52,480 bases of DNA from Alphaproteobacteria bacterium (GCA_016776635.1 JADHSZ010000008.1:1-52480); one strand, 5' to 3'. Positions 26,472-37,036 are shown, counted from the first letter of the stretch. Numbers and translations are program-made. Notes: generated from the letters alone by a model not told the origin.

Positions 26472-27163
26472 GACCCATAAAGCCGGGCGATGAGACGGGG
26501 TGGACAGTTCATGAAATAGAGGACGAGACAGCCGAGATTGCGCAGCGGACGCCACAGATAACCACCGCGCCGATAACGTGCGGCGCTGGTCACGGCGTGT
26601 ACATCCAGGGCGACCAGACGACGGCGGCCGATACGGCGCACCAGCGCCACATCCTCCATCAGGGGGAGGGGCGGAAAACCACCCAGCTCTTCGTAGAAAT
26701 CCCGGGACAGGAGCAACCCCTGATCGCCATAGGGCAGTGCCAGAAAGCGACAGCGCCACGCCACCAGCCGTTCCAGCCGCCGCGCCGCAGGCGCCTTGTC
26801 ATCGAGAACGAAGCGAAAATAAGCCGCCCGCCGGGCGTTCTCTTCCGCGCCCATGAAGTCCGCCGCCGCCCGCGCCCACCCTGGTCCCAGCGCCGTATCG
26901 CCATGGAGAAACAACAGCCAGTGACCGCCCGCCGCCCGCGCCCCGGCAACCAGTTGCCCGCCCCGACCCGGAGCGGAAGAAATCACCTTCGCGCCCATTG
27001 CCCGGGCCATATCCACGGTGCCGTCCTGCGATCCGCCATCGGCGACGATCACTTCCCGGTTAACCCCCCTCTCTGGAGCGGAGGTCACGGCGCCAAGACA
27101 GCGGCCAAGGCTCCCCGCGGCGTTAAGGGTGGGAATGACGATACTCAGATCCAGTGCGGCCAT
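26468..27163 (-). CDS. TIGR04283-type family-2 glycosyltransferase (rSAM/selenodomain-associated transferase 2)
   Basis: GT-A fold glycosyltransferase of 231 residues. The N-terminus LSIVIPTLNAAGSLGRCL is the family-2 nucleotide-binding start. VIVADGGSQDGTVDMARAMG, APGRGGQLVAGARAAGGHWL and FLHGDTALGPGW (DxD-like position HGDT) follow. GGFPPLPLMEDVALVRRIGR contains the catalytic ED. The C-terminus is a basic, hydrophobic tail that may touch the membrane. It is the first gene of a coupled pair with the TIGR04282-type gene and diverges from the radical SAM gene, with 105 bp between. The acceptor is not known. Confidence 0.88.
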   Translation of the reverse strand: MAALDLSIVIPTLNAAGSLGRCLGAVTSAPERGVNREVIVADGGSQDGTVDMARAMGAKVISSAPGRGGQLVAGARAAGGHWLLFLHGDTALGPGWARAAADFMGAEENARRAAYFRFVLDDKAPAARRLERLVAWRCRFLALPYGDQGLLLSRDFYEELGGFPPLPLMEDVALVRRIGRRRLVALDVHAVTSAARYRRGGYLWRPLRNLGCLVLYFMNCPPRLIARLYGS

Positions 27164-27268
27164 GCCCCACCATAACCCAGGATTTACAGGCCGTGCAGGG
27201 GGAGAGAAAGATTAATCCCCCGATTAATGTTCTTGTAATGTTCTTATTCCTCTCTTAGACTATCTGTC

Positions 27269-28405
27269 ATGGAACAAGGCGCATCCGGCTTTCCCTTCGG
27301 CGACGACGCTCTTCCCGACCACGCGGTCAAGGGACGCGGCGCCATCGGTAATCGCCCCGGACGGTTCGAGACCTTGCGTCATGTAGCGCTGGACGATGGT
27401 TGGGGTGGCTGGGATGGCGGAGCGCCGGAATCGGAAGAGCCGCCCCATACGCCTCCGGTGGTCACCACCCTGACGGCGGATACCAGCCGCACCGTCATCG
27501 CCCGCAACGATTCCCCTGATGTTCCCTTCGACCGCTCCGTTAATCCCTATCGCGGCTGCGAGCATGGCTGTGTCTATTGTTTTGCCCGCCCCAGCCATGC
27601 CTATCTCGACCTTTCACCGGCCCTGGATTTCGAGACTCGCATTCTCACCAAGCCCGAGGCGCCGCGCCTTCTGGCGGAGGAATTGCGCCACCCCGGCTAT
27701 CACCCCGCGCCACTGGCCCTGGGCTCCAACACCGACCCCTACCAGCCGGTGGAGCGCCGCCTCAAGATCACCCGGGGACTCCTTGAGGTAATCTCGGCCT
27801 TTTCCCATCCCGTAACCATCGTCACCAAATCTGCCCTAGTGCTGCGCGATCTCGACATTATCGCCCCCATGGCCGCCAGGGGGCTGGCCAATGTAGCCAT
27901 ATCCATCACCACCCTCGATGACGGCCTCGCCCGCCGCATGGAACCACGGGCGGCAACACCCGCACGGCGTCTGGAGACTCTCGCCGCCTTGTCGCGGGCC
28001 GGGATTCCCACGGCGGTCATGGCCTCGCCCATGATTCCCGGCCTCAGCGACCACGAACTGGAACGTATTCTCGAAGCCGCCGCGGAAGCCGGCGCAGACA
28101 CCGCGGGCACGATTCTGCTGCGGCTGCCTCACGAGTTGAAACCCATCTTCACCGACTGGCTCGACGTTCATTTCCCCGACCGCGCCCGGCGCGTGCTTAA
28201 CCTGTTGCGCCAATGCCGCGCCGGTGAGCTTAACGAGGGTGGTTTCGGCCGCCGCATGACCGGGGGCGGCGTGGTGGCGGCCATGATCAACCGCCGCTTT
28301 CGGCTCGCCTGTAAGCGGCTGGGCCTGGAGAGAGGCATGCCCGATCTCGATTGTGAGCAATTCAATCCGCCGCCGCGCCCCGGAGACCAACTCAGCCTTT
28401 TCTAA
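27269..28405 (+). CDS. PA0069-family radical SAM protein
   Basis: Radical S-adenosylmethionine enzyme of unknown substrate, related to spore photoproduct lyase-like proteins. The 378-residue protein has the cluster motif CEHGCVYC (Cys97, Cys101, Cys104; C-x3-C-x2-C) after VNPYRG, which is diagnostic of the PA0069 group. It also has ALGSNTDPYQPVERRLKITR, VTIVTKSALVLRDLD and SPMIPGLSDHELERILEAAA. The first ~75 residues contain KGRGAIGNRPGRFE, normal for the group. It stands alone between the divergent transferase pair and the antiporter. No precursor peptide is visible next to it. Confidence 0.93.
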   Translation: MEQGASGFPFGDDALPDHAVKGRGAIGNRPGRFETLRHVALDDGWGGWDGGAPESEEPPHTPPVVTTLTADTSRTVIARNDSPDVPFDRSVNPYRGCEHGCVYCFARPSHAYLDLSPALDFETRILTKPEAPRLLAEELRHPGYHPAPLALGSNTDPYQPVERRLKITRGLLEVISAFSHPVTIVTKSALVLRDLDIIAPMAARGLANVAISITTLDDGLARRMEPRAATPARRLETLAALSRAGIPTAVMASPMIPGLSDHELERILEAAAEAGADTAGTILLRLPHELKPIFTDWLDVHFPDRARRVLNLLRQCRAGELNEGGFGRRMTGGGVVAAMINRRFRLACKRLGLERGMPDLDCEQFNPPPRPGDQLSLF

Positions 28406-28466
28406 AAAGACGGCGAAAGGGTACTGACGTTCCTGCCGGACGGGGGATCGTGGTAGACTCCTCCCC

Positions 28467-29942
28467 ATGTCCGCCCATGCCGACCTGACGGGACTCGCCG
28501 TCGTCATCCTCGCCGCCGTGATCTGCGGCGTCGTCATGTCGCGCCTTCGCCAGCCCGCCATCTCCGGCTATATCCTGGCCGGAATATTGCTCGGCCCCTC
28601 CGCCCTCGCGCTGGTGGAAAACCGCGACCAGATCATGGTTCTGGCCGATCTCGGCGTACTCATGCTGTTGTTTTTGGTGGGCATGGAACTATCGCTCAGC
28701 GACTTCCGGCGCGTCTGGCGCGGCGCCCTTGTGGCCACACTGTTACAGATAGCATGCAGCGTCGGCGCCACCCTGGCACTGTCATTGCTGTTCGGCTGGT
28801 CGCTGGGGCTTTCCATCCTGCTCGGCTTCGTCATCGCTCTGTCCAGCACCGCCGTGGTGATCAAGATGCTGGAAGGCATGAACATACTCAACACGCCGCT
28901 GGGCAAGGTCACGGTGGGCGTGCTCATCGCCCAGGACCTGGCCTTCGTTCCCATGATGCTGATCCTCGCCAGCCTTGCAGGGGACGGCTTCGATGCTTTC
29001 GACCTATTCCGGGTCGGCTTCTCGGTGGCGGTGCTGGTGGTGCTTATTTTCTATCTCAGCCGCCGCCAGAAGATCGCCCTGCCCTTTGCCGGCATGGTGG
29101 CCGGACATCCCGACCTCACGCCCCTGCGCGGGCTCGCCTTTTGCTTCGGCGCCGCGGCGCTGACCGGCACTCTCGGCCTTTCCCCCGCCTATGGGGCGTT
29201 CCTGGCCGGGCTGGTGATCGGCAACAGCACCGAGCGCCGGGCCATGATGCGCGGCATCCAGCCCATTCAGAGCATCCTCATGATGGTCTTTTTCCTCTCC
29301 ATCGGCCTGCTCATTGATCTCGATTTCATCCTCGCCAATATGGGCACCGTCCTGTTGATCCTGTTCATGGTCACGGTATTTAAGACGGGACTTAATATCG
29401 GGGTGCTGCGGCTGGCGCGCGAACCCTGGCCCCATGCCTTCATCGCCGGCATGCTGCTGGCCCAGATCGGGGAGTTCTCTTTTCTGTTGGGCCAGACCGG
29501 CGTCTCCACGGGCCTCATTAACCGCGAGGAAGGCGACCTCATCATCGCCGTGACGGCGCTGTCCCTTCTCATCACGCCCTTGTGGCTTGCCACCGCGCGG
29601 CGGCTGATGCGTATCGCCATTCTCAGCACCACCTCGGGCCGCGAGGGGGTGCGGCTTCTCTTCGGCAGCCACGCCCCAGCCGTGTTCTCCGCCTGGGACG
29701 CCGTGGCCACCAGAATCGGCGATTTTTTCAGCCGTGTTCTTTCCCGGCTGCCGGCTGGACTATCTGTGGGACCAACCGCCACCGACGAAACGCTGCGGGA
29801 AGAGGCCACCGATGCCCGATGGGAGGACATCCCCCCAGAGACAACTACAGATACCCCAACGGGGGAACCGGAAGCGCCGCCACCCGGAAAAAAGAAGCGT
29901 GGCCAAGGCAAGAACACCAAGGGCAGGAAAAAAAATGTCTGA
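28467..29942 (+). CDS. KefB-like monovalent cation/proton antiporter (CPA2 family)
   Basis: Inner-membrane exchanger of 491 residues with about 12-13 hydrophobic segments over residues 5-390. Family features are [53 protein letters not shown] and [10 protein letters not shown]. The proton-linked region [20 protein letters not shown] is also present. There is no C-terminal RCK/TrkA-N regulatory domain. Instead a ~75-residue hydrophilic tail ends in a run of Lys/Gly/Arg ([16 protein letters not shown]). Transported ion (K+ or Na+) cannot be told from sequence by eye. Its 3' end overlaps rnhB by 8 bp. Confidence 0.92.
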   Translation: MSAHADLTGLAVVILAAVICGVVMSRLRQPAISGYILAGILLGPSALALVENRDQIMVLADLGVLMLLFLVGMELSLSDFRRVWRGALVATLLQIACSVGATLALSLLFGWSLGLSILLGFVIALSSTAVVIKMLEGMNILNTPLGKVTVGVLIAQDLAFVPMMLILASLAGDGFDAFDLFRVGFSVAVLVVLIFYLSRRQKIALPFAGMVAGHPDLTPLRGLAFCFGAAALTGTLGLSPAYGAFLAGLVIGNSTERRAMMRGIQPIQSILMMVFFLSIGLLIDLDFILANMGTVLLILFMVTVFKTGLNIGVLRLAREPWPHAFIAGMLLAQIGEFSFLLGQTGVSTGLINREEGDLIIAVTALSLLITPLWLATARRLMRIAILSTTSGREGVRLLFGSHAPAVFSAWDAVATRIGDFFSRVLSRLPAGLSVGPTATDETLREEATDARWEDIPPETTTDTPTGEPEAPPPGKKKRGQGKNTKGRKKNV

Positions 29943-30554
29943 GCGCTCTCCGGATTTTTCACTCGAACAGGCGTCACCAGGCCCCGTTGCCGGCATCGAC
30001 GAGGTGGGCCGTGGACCCTGGGCGGGGCCGGTGGTGGCCGTGGCGCTTGTCTTCCCCCACCGCGATTCCCTGCCTGAAACGCTGCGTCACGGGCTCGATG
30101 ATTCAAAAACCCTCTCGGCCGCGCGCCGTGAGGCTTTGTTCGCCGAGCTTCCCTCCTGCGCAGCAATCGGCCTGGGCGCGGCAAGCGTCGCCGAGATTGA
30201 CTGTTTTAATATTCTTCAGGCCACCCTGCGCGCTATGGCCCGCGCTATGGCCCAGTTGGAACGACGGCTGGAGACCGGCCCCAGCCTGGCGCTGGTGGAC
30301 GGCACTCATGCGCCGTCCCTGTCCTGTCCGGTGCAAACCGTCACCAAAGGCGACAGCAAAAGCCTCTCCATCGCCGCCGCCTCCATCGTCGCCAAAGTCA
30401 CCCGCGACCGGCTGATGGCCGAGCTCGGCCGCCGCTATCCCGGATTCGGATGGGAGCGCAATGCCGGCTATGGCACCGCCCAACACAAGGAGGGACTGGC
30501 GCGTCTTGGAATCACGCCCCATCACCGCCGCAGCTTCAAACCCATCAAGATATT

Positions 30555-30573
<19 letters not shown>
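29935..30573 (+). CDS. rnhB: Ribonuclease HII
   Basis: Endonuclease cutting the RNA strand of RNA-DNA hybrids and single ribonucleotides in DNA. The ATG at 29935 gives [20 protein letters not shown] and leads straight into [20 protein letters not shown], the active-site start; 212 residues is normal. The DEDD carboxylates are visible: Asp and Glu in GIDEVGRG, Asp in ALVDGTH, and a further Asp in the [20 protein letters not shown] helix. It overlaps the antiporter gene and is followed by ccrM. The C-terminus [20 protein letters not shown] is characteristic. Confidence 0.97.
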
Positions 30574-31755
<1,182 letters not shown>

Positions 31756-31777
31756 ACGGAGGCGTCATTCCCTATTT

Positions 31778-32971
31778 CTATTTAGAGAAATGCTCCTGGA
31801 TTGTTGCCTGAATGACTTCCCCTTCCATCTTCATATCCCTTTTTCCAGAAGGTATATGTCCATAACTATCCTCTGAGAACCAAATATATTTTTTCTCCGG
31901 TTCATTCAGATCCTGTTCCATGTAGTGAAAAAGTTTCCCGCGATCAGGCAAAGTCAATGACGTGCCATATGTCATAATTTCTGCAATGCCAATTTTTAGG
32001 CTTGGCTGAATCTCATCTTCTATTGCAGCACGATTGTAATATTGCTCATAAAAAGGAAAATCGTTCCGCACCTCAAAAGGCTCATCTATTTCACGCCTTC
32101 CGACCACCTCGCCATCTATATACAAAACAAGCTCTGAGGTTAGATCATCTTTGATGTTGAAGCTGGTGCTAACGTAATGAGGCTTATCAAAATCAATTCT
32201 TTGATTGCTGCCAATTTCAGCCCTACACCCTCGCAAATCAACGATGCCAAGCCTTATCAATGAGCCGGAATGAATACACAAATTTATCCGCATAGGGGTG
32301 TTGGCGTAGATAAGATCAACAATAAATTTCGGAGATGTAATTTTCTGAGCAGGAAGATAAAAAACCATTGAAACTTCCATCTCACTTATTTTTTGGACGA
32401 GACCAACTCCAAGCTGAAAGACAATTTCAGCAATTTGGCAGAAATAATTTTCAACTACTTTTTGTCCATATAATTCAAATGACAGAAGATTTGCGAAATC
32501 CTCAGGAATTTTGTGAGGGTAATGTGCGCCCCCTGCTTTTTCGGCAAACAACTTAATTATCTCGCTCACCGGATAATCTTTTTCCTTGAAATAAATGAGA
32601 TTGAGATCAAGAAATTCTTCCAATTCTACGACTGTTTGAGACGTGAGTTGTTGATGGATTGAAAATGGCGCCCCCCTTAAATGTAACAGCAGATTTTCTT
32701 GGGGAGGTCTATTTTCCGGATCATTTGGCATGCAATAAAAAGTCAACGGTTGACTTAATTCTTCGGCGACAGAAAGCAGCAATGGTCTGTGTTTGCGGCT
32801 TTTCTCATAGAGTAACGCTCGAAGCTGACCATACATTGGAATCAGTTGATGAATCTTACCGTTACGAACAGCAGAGAGAGAATCTCGTATGATAGATAAG
32901 GCGTGTGTCAACTCTCGCACACGATAGTTCAAGGATTTAGCTATTTCCTTTGGTCTAGAACCTTTATTCAT
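31778..32971 (-). CDS. Hypothetical protein of unknown family, AT-rich
   Basis: I do not recognise this 397-residue protein. An AAGG ribosome site precedes the ATG by 7 nt. The N-terminal ~90 residues are helical and basic (KEIAKSLNYRVRELTHALSI, then MYGQLRALLYEKSRKHRPLL). The middle (about 90-200) is mixed. The C-terminal half (about 205-390) is rich in beta-type sequence (STSFNIKDDLTSELVLYIDG, EVVGRREID), compatible with a jelly-roll or lectin-like fold. No catalytic motif, signal peptide or membrane segment is evident. Base composition is clearly more AT-rich than the core genes on both sides, and it interrupts the usual ccrM-to-mutY neighbourhood, so horizontal acquisition is likely. Confidence 0.75.
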   Translation of the reverse strand: MNKGSRPKEIAKSLNYRVRELTHALSIIRDSLSAVRNGKIHQLIPMYGQLRALLYEKSRKHRPLLLSVAEELSQPLTFYCMPNDPENRPPQENLLLHLRGAPFSIHQQLTSQTVVELEEFLDLNLIYFKEKDYPVSEIIKLFAEKAGGAHYPHKIPEDFANLLSFELYGQKVVENYFCQIAEIVFQLGVGLVQKISEMEVSMVFYLPAQKITSPKFIVDLIYANTPMRINLCIHSGSLIRLGIVDLRGCRAEIGSNQRIDFDKPHYVSTSFNIKDDLTSELVLYIDGEVVGRREIDEPFEVRNDFPFYEQYYNRAAIEDEIQPSLKIGIAEIMTYGTSLTLPDRGKLFHYMEQDLNEPEKKYIWFSEDSYGHIPSGKRDMKMEGEVIQATIQEHFSK

Positions 32972-33010
32972 GTAACGACCTTTTCTGTGCCGAAATAAGA
33001 CCTCTCCCGG

Positions 33011-34393
33011 TCAGGCGGCCGGTTCCTCTTTCTCCGCCTCCTGCCCCTCGCCTTTTTCCGCGGCGGGAAGAATCAGCACCACTTTCAGCCCACCGAAATC
33101 GGATTCGCAAAGCGCGATATCGCCCCCGTAAAGCCCGGCGGTGTCGCGCACGATGGCGAGCCCCAGGCCGCTTCCCGGCGTCGCCTCGTCCAATCGGTGG
33201 CCGCGGTTAAACACCTCGTCATGCTTTTCCGGCGCCAGGCCGGGCCCGTCATCCTCGATAGCGATCTTGAGCTCCGTGCCCTCCACCCCCATGGTGATCC
33301 AGACCCGCGCGCGCGCCCATTTACAGGCGTTATCGATAAGGTTGCCGAGCATTTCCTCGAGGTCGTGGCGCTCGCCCCGGAAACTGGTATCGGGGTCGCC
33401 GTGCACTTCCAGTTCGATGGAACGTTCGGCATGGATGCGCTTTAAGGTGCGGCGCAAATCCTCGATCACCGGCAGCACCTCGGTGCGCGCGCCGAGTACG
33501 CTGCTGGAGGCGGCGGTGCGGGCCTGGGAGAGATAATGGTCCACATAGCGGCGCATGATACCGGTCTGTTTATCCACGGCTTCCTCCAGGGAGCCTTTCC
33601 TCGCCCCGGATTCGTTGGCCAGCACGGAAATCGGCGTCTTCAGGGCGTGGGCGAGATTGCCCACATGGGTACGCGCCCGTTCAAGCACCTCTTCGTTATG
33701 TTCAAGAAGCGTGTTGATCTCGCTGGCAAGGGGCTCGATCTCGGACGGGAATTGTCCCGCGAGCCTCGATTCACGGCCCGAACGGATGGCCGACAGGGCC
33801 ATGCTGATGCGCCGCAGGGGCAACAACCCGAAGCGAACCTGGATAAACACGGCCAGGACCAGACCGCATCCGAACAGGCCCAGGGACCAGGCCAGGGTGG
33901 TGTTGAAGTTCTGAATTTCCGCCTCGATGGCGGCGCGGTCCCCAGTCACCACGAATTGCAGGCTGGAAACAATTCCGGGAATGCTCACGTCGCGCCCGAC
34001 GATCCGCAGTTGACGGCTCTGGATTCCCTGCATCTGGTAGGATGTGGCGGCGGAAGGACTGATGAGGGCGAAATCCGGGGTAAGCGCCTGGTCCCAGAGC
34101 GAGCGCGACCGCAGCATGGGACCACTGATGCCGGAAATCTGCCAGTACCATCCCGAATAGGGCTGTTCGTAGCGGGGGTCGCCCAGGGGCCGCGTAATCA
34201 CCACACGGCCTCGGTTATCCCCTTCGGTCACGGAAACCAGAGCATCGAGGTAGACCAGAAGCTGTGCGTCGAAGGAACGCTCCACATGGTCCCGGAAAAC
34301 CGCCGAAAGCACGATTCCACCGGCGATTATGGCCGCGGCGATCCACATTCCGGCCCCAACCACGAGGCGAAAGGCGAGCGAATTAGCCCGCAT
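33011..34393 (-). CDS. Sensor histidine kinase (PhoQ/FeuQ-like)
   Basis: Membrane sensor of 460 residues partnered with the response regulator upstream. The ATG at 34393 overlaps the regulator stop by 11 bp, showing coupling. An N-terminal membrane helix (LVVGAGMWIAAAIIAGGIVL) is followed by a ~130-residue periplasmic sensor region and a second helix near 165-185 (LAWSLGLFGCGLVLAVFIQV). A HAMP-like linker comes next, then the H-box HVGNLAHALKTPISVLANES (His near 248). The ATPase domain has DNACKWARARV, EDDGPGLAPEKHDEVF and GSGLGLAIVRD. The signal is unknown; the downstream-facing PepSY protein suggests envelope or metal stress. Confidence 0.93.
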   Translation of the reverse strand: MRANSLAFRLVVGAGMWIAAAIIAGGIVLSAVFRDHVERSFDAQLLVYLDALVSVTEGDNRGRVVITRPLGDPRYEQPYSGWYWQISGISGPMLRSRSLWDQALTPDFALISPSAATSYQMQGIQSRQLRIVGRDVSIPGIVSSLQFVVTGDRAAIEAEIQNFNTTLAWSLGLFGCGLVLAVFIQVRFGLLPLRRISMALSAIRSGRESRLAGQFPSEIEPLASEINTLLEHNEEVLERARTHVGNLAHALKTPISVLANESGARKGSLEEAVDKQTGIMRRYVDHYLSQARTAASSSVLGARTEVLPVIEDLRRTLKRIHAERSIELEVHGDPDTSFRGERHDLEEMLGNLIDNACKWARARVWITMGVEGTELKIAIEDDGPGLAPEKHDEVFNRGHRLDEATPGSGLGLAIVRDTAGLYGGDIALCESDFGGLKVVLILPAAEKGEGQEAEKEEPAA

Positions 34394-35102
34394 TTTTATT
34401 TGCTTTACCCTTTGGCGTTTCCCCGGAATTCCCACCGGAATCTTCAGGGGCGCTCATGCGATAGCCGAGCCCCCTCTCGGTCTTGATCACATCAACGCCG
34501 AGCTTCTTGCGCAGACGGCCGATAAACACCTCGATGGTATTGGAATCGCGGTCGAAATCCTGGTCATAGACATGCTCGGTAAGTTCGGTGCGCGAGACGA
34601 TTTTTTCCTGATGGTGCATCAGATAGGCCAGGATTTTGTATTCCTGGGCCGTCAGCTTGATGGTGACGTCATCCACGGTGACGCGGCCACCGCGGGTATC
34701 GAGCACCACCGGCCCGCAATCCAGTTGCACCGTGGCATGGCCCGCGGCGCGGCGGATCAGGGCCCGCAGGCGCGCCAGAAGTTCCTCCATCTGGAAGGGC
34801 TTGGTGACGTAATCGTCGGCGCCGGCGTCGAAACCCGCCACTTTCTCGCTCCAGCGGTCGCGGGCGGTAAGAATAAGCACCGGCATATCCTTGCCGTCGC
34901 GGCGCCAGCGCTCTAGTACGGTGAGCCCGTCCATCACCGGCAGGCCGAGGTCGAGCACCACCGCGTCATAGGGTTCGGTATCGCCGAGAAAATGACCCTC
35001 CTCCCCGTCATGGGCCATATCCACGGCGTAGCCGGCTTCTTCCAGCGTGGCGGCTATCTGCCGCGCCAGATCGGGCTCGTCCTCGATAACCAGAACACGC
35101 AT
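34383..35102 (-). CDS. OmpR/PhoP-family response regulator
   Basis: Two-component transcription factor of 239 residues. The receiver domain has acidic residues Glu7/Asp8 (MRVLVIEDEPDLARQIAATL), the phospho-acceptor Asp51 in YDAVVLDLGLPVMDGL, the conserved Thr in LILTARDRWSEKV and Lys in YVTKPFQMEELLAR. The C-terminal winged helix shows LTAQEYKILAYLMHHQEKIV and VFIGRLRKKLGVDVIKTERG. It forms an overlapping pair with the histidine kinase. The order PepSY protein, regulator, kinase on one strand suggests an operon resembling PhoPQ/FeuPQ-type systems of alphaproteobacteria. Confidence 0.95.
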   Translation of the reverse strand: MRVLVIEDEPDLARQIAATLEEAGYAVDMAHDGEEGHFLGDTEPYDAVVLDLGLPVMDGLTVLERWRRDGKDMPVLILTARDRWSEKVAGFDAGADDYVTKPFQMEELLARLRALIRRAAGHATVQLDCGPVVLDTRGGRVTVDDVTIKLTAQEYKILAYLMHHQEKIVSRTELTEHVYDQDFDRDSNTIEVFIGRLRKKLGVDVIKTERGLGYRMSAPEDSGGNSGETPKGKANKNAG

Positions 35103-35143
35103 CTTCCCGGTCGTCCTCGTTTTCTTAAAATGGCCTAACCGGC

Positions 35144-35512
35144 CTAGGGAGCGGCCCCGTTATCGCCGCCGCCTATTTTTCCGCGCTCGATTTTAAGGAT
35201 TGTGGCGGTCCCGGCATCCACACGCAACACCAGAAGCGCATCTTCGGGCGTAAACATCCTGATTTCGTAAACCCAGCCGTGCAGCCCTTCTTCCTGGTCC
35301 CTCAGTACTACCTCCAGAACCCGGCCCTCATGGCGCTTGTGGATACGGGCGAGGATATCATGCAGGGCCATGATTTCGCCCGACTGTACGGCGGCCCGTG
35401 CGCGGTCGTGGTCGACGCCGGGTTCCGCGGCTTGAACCGTGCCACCCGCAAGCACCGCCCAACCGAGCAGAAAGGCGGCCGCCAGGTGCTGAATACGCCT
35501 ATTAAGGGACAT
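35144..35512 (-). CDS. PepSY-domain periplasmic protein
   Basis: Small exported protein of 122 residues. The signal peptide (HLAAAFLLGWAVLAGGTVQA) has a cleavage-type AQA-like end, VQAAEPG. The mature part matches PepSY: HDRARAAVQSGEIMALHDIL, then EGRVLEVVLRDQEEGLHGWV and YEIRMFTPEDALLVLRVDAG. PepSY domains often bind or inhibit other proteins, and small PepSY proteins are frequently encoded next to PhoPQ-like systems, where they may modulate the sensor. The gene precedes the regulator by 41 bp on the same strand. The ATG at 35512 is chosen over a GTG two codons earlier; neither has a good ribosome site. Confidence 0.88.
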   Translation of the reverse strand: MSLNRRIQHLAAAFLLGWAVLAGGTVQAAEPGVDHDRARAAVQSGEIMALHDILARIHKRHEGRVLEVVLRDQEEGLHGWVYEIRMFTPEDALLVLRVDAGTATILKIERGKIGGGDNGAAP

Positions 35513-35669
35513 TGCCACAGACTAGGTGTAGACGCGTGAACGGACAATGAACGCCGCGCTCATCAGCCGTTCAGACCACATCCCTATGATGCACGGTGAA
35601 AACGGAAACATAGTTTCCTCCCCATTCGCCGCCGCGTGCCCCCGACACCTTTCTGCGGCGGCATCGAGA

Positions 35670-35701
35670 CCCGCCCGCCACCCCGGCGGGCGGGTATTTT
35701 T
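35670..35701 (+). terminator. Strong Rho-independent terminator with no assigned gene
   Basis: CCCGCCCGCC-ACCCC-GGCGGGCGGG, a perfect 10-bp GC stem with 5-nt loop, followed by TATTTTTTT. There is no T-run on the other strand, so it works only for plus-strand transcription, whereas the genes on both sides are on the minus strand. Confidence 0.85.
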
Positions 35702-35880
35702 TTCGATCTGCCCCCCCTCTTTTCCCAAGATGAACACCAGATGAATAGAGGTCTCATCCCCTGTTCAGGCGCCCTGTGGGAGAAAGAGGGTGAGGATATT
35801 TACAGGTATTTCACCAGCGACTCTTTTCCCCCGGAAGAACGCGTGAACGCCTGCACAACTGCGCTTGAACATATGGAAAA

Positions 35881-35910
35881 CCCGTCCGCACCTCCTCGCG
35901 GGCGGGTTTT
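35881..35910. terminator. Bidirectional terminator downstream of mutY
   Basis: CCCGTCCGC and GCGGGCGGG (35898-35906) pair over 9 bp with one T-G, loop ACCTCCTC, with TTTT on the plus side and AAAA before it, giving TTTT on the minus strand. It lies 23 bp beyond the mutY stop. Confidence 0.75.
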
Positions 35911-35932
35911 GCTTTATCCGGCGCCGTCTTCC

Positions 35933-37036
35933 TCAGCGTTTCGACTCCCCTTCGTCATCTCCGCCTTTCAACGCATGATCGGCGATCTTTCGGGTCAGCA
36001 CCGAAAGCGCGTAGGCGGAGAACCCCGACGGCGGCGACCACACACCCGGTTCGGCCTCCGCGCCATCCCCAGCGTCGTCCCCAGCATCATCTATGACGTC
36101 ATCTACGGCACCCGTGAGAACCGTCATTTCCAGCCTGAAATGGGTGAAACCGTGGCACACCCGTCCCGGCAGCGTGGTCCAATCGGCATCGAAGGGCGCG
36201 GCGGCCCTGGCCTCGTCCAGATTCCAGTCATGCTCCCGCCAGTCGGTGGAGGGAATTTCCATCATTCCGCCAAGAAGGCCCCGTGACGGACGTTTCCTCA
36301 ACAGCACCCTGCCCTCGCGGTCGCGTACCCAAAAGGCGACGCCACGCCGTAACGGACGCTCTGCGCGTGGCGCGCGACGGGGCAGGATTTCCGCCTCTCC
36401 GGCATTGGCCGCGGCGCAGTCCGATTCCCACGGACAGGCTCCGCAGGCGGGATTGCGTGGCGTGCATATGGTAGCCCCCAAATCCATCACCGCCTGGGCA
36501 TAGTCCCCCGGCCGCCCTCGCGCCGACTTCGGCGTCATTTCGGCGGCCCGGGCGTACAGTTCCTTGCGCGCGCCCGGCAGAGGATCGCTGACACGGAAAA
36601 ACCGGGCCATGACCCGTTCCACGTTTCCGTCCACCACCACCGCCGGACGCTGGAAGGCAATGGCGGCGATGGCGGCCGCGGTGTAGGGGCCGATCCCGGG
36701 CAGTTTCCGGAGATCCGTCTCGTCATCGGGAAAGACCCCGCCATGATCGCGCGCCAGCACCCCGGCACAGGCATGGAGGTTACGGGCGCGGCCGTAATAA
36801 CCCAGCCCCTGCCAGGCATGGAGCACCTCGTCGAGGTCGGCGCCGGCAAGCGCCTCGAGATCGGGCCAGCGCTTCAGGAACGCCAGGAAATAGGGAATCA
36901 CGGTGGCCACCGTGGTCTGTTGCAGCATGATCTCGCTCAGCCACACGCGGTAGGGATCGGGCACGGCGTCCCCATGGCTGCGCCAGGGAAGATCGCGGCG
37001 GTTGTGGTCGTACCAGGCGAGAAGACGGGAAGCCAT
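35933..37036 (-). CDS. mutY: A/G-specific adenine DNA glycosylase
   Basis: Repair glycosylase removing adenine mispaired with 8-oxoguanine. The start at ATG 37036 (MASRLLAWYDHNRRDLPWRS) matches the family; 367 residues. The catalytic Glu is in WLSEIMLQQTTVATVIPYF, followed by the helix-hairpin-helix LRKLPGIGPYTAAAIAAIAF and the catalytic Asp in VVDGNVERVMAR. The 4Fe-4S ligands are Cys in CTPRNPACGACPWESDC (C-x6-C-x2-C-x5-C). A C-terminal Nudix-like domain for 8-oxoG recognition follows (REGRVLLRKRPSRGLLGGMM). An Asp-rich linker (DDVIDDAGDDAGDGAEAEPG) near residue 320 is unusual. Divergent from dciA. Confidence 0.97.
   Translation of the reverse strand: MASRLLAWYDHNRRDLPWRSHGDAVPDPYRVWLSEIMLQQTTVATVIPYFLAFLKRWPDLEALAGADLDEVLHAWQGLGYYGRARNLHACAGVLARDHGGVFPDDETDLRKLPGIGPYTAAAIAAIAFQRPAVVVDGNVERVMARFFRVSDPLPGARKELYARAAEMTPKSARGRPGDYAQAVMDLGATICTPRNPACGACPWESDCAAANAGEAEILPRRAPRAERPLRRGVAFWVRDREGRVLLRKRPSRGLLGGMMEIPSTDWREHDWNLDEARAAAPFDADWTTLPGRVCHGFTHFRLEMTVLTGAVDDVIDDAGDDAGDGAEAEPGVWSPPSGFSAYALSVLTRKIADHALKGGDDEGESKR

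Larger units (their letters stand above)
35513..35932. other. 420-bp gene-free region with two terminators
   Basis: No credible coding region. It contains a very strong plus-strand terminator (35670-35701) without any plus-strand gene before it, and a second, bidirectional hairpin (35881-35910) that can serve mutY. The plus-strand segment about 35520-35700 is therefore a candidate for a small RNA, though I see no clear promoter. Confidence 0.45.

Noticed and set aside
27269..28405. Radical SAM gene as the modifying enzyme for the peptide array
   Set aside because: It belongs to the PA0069 group, lies 23 kb away, lacks a SPASM or RRE-type region and has no precursor beside it.
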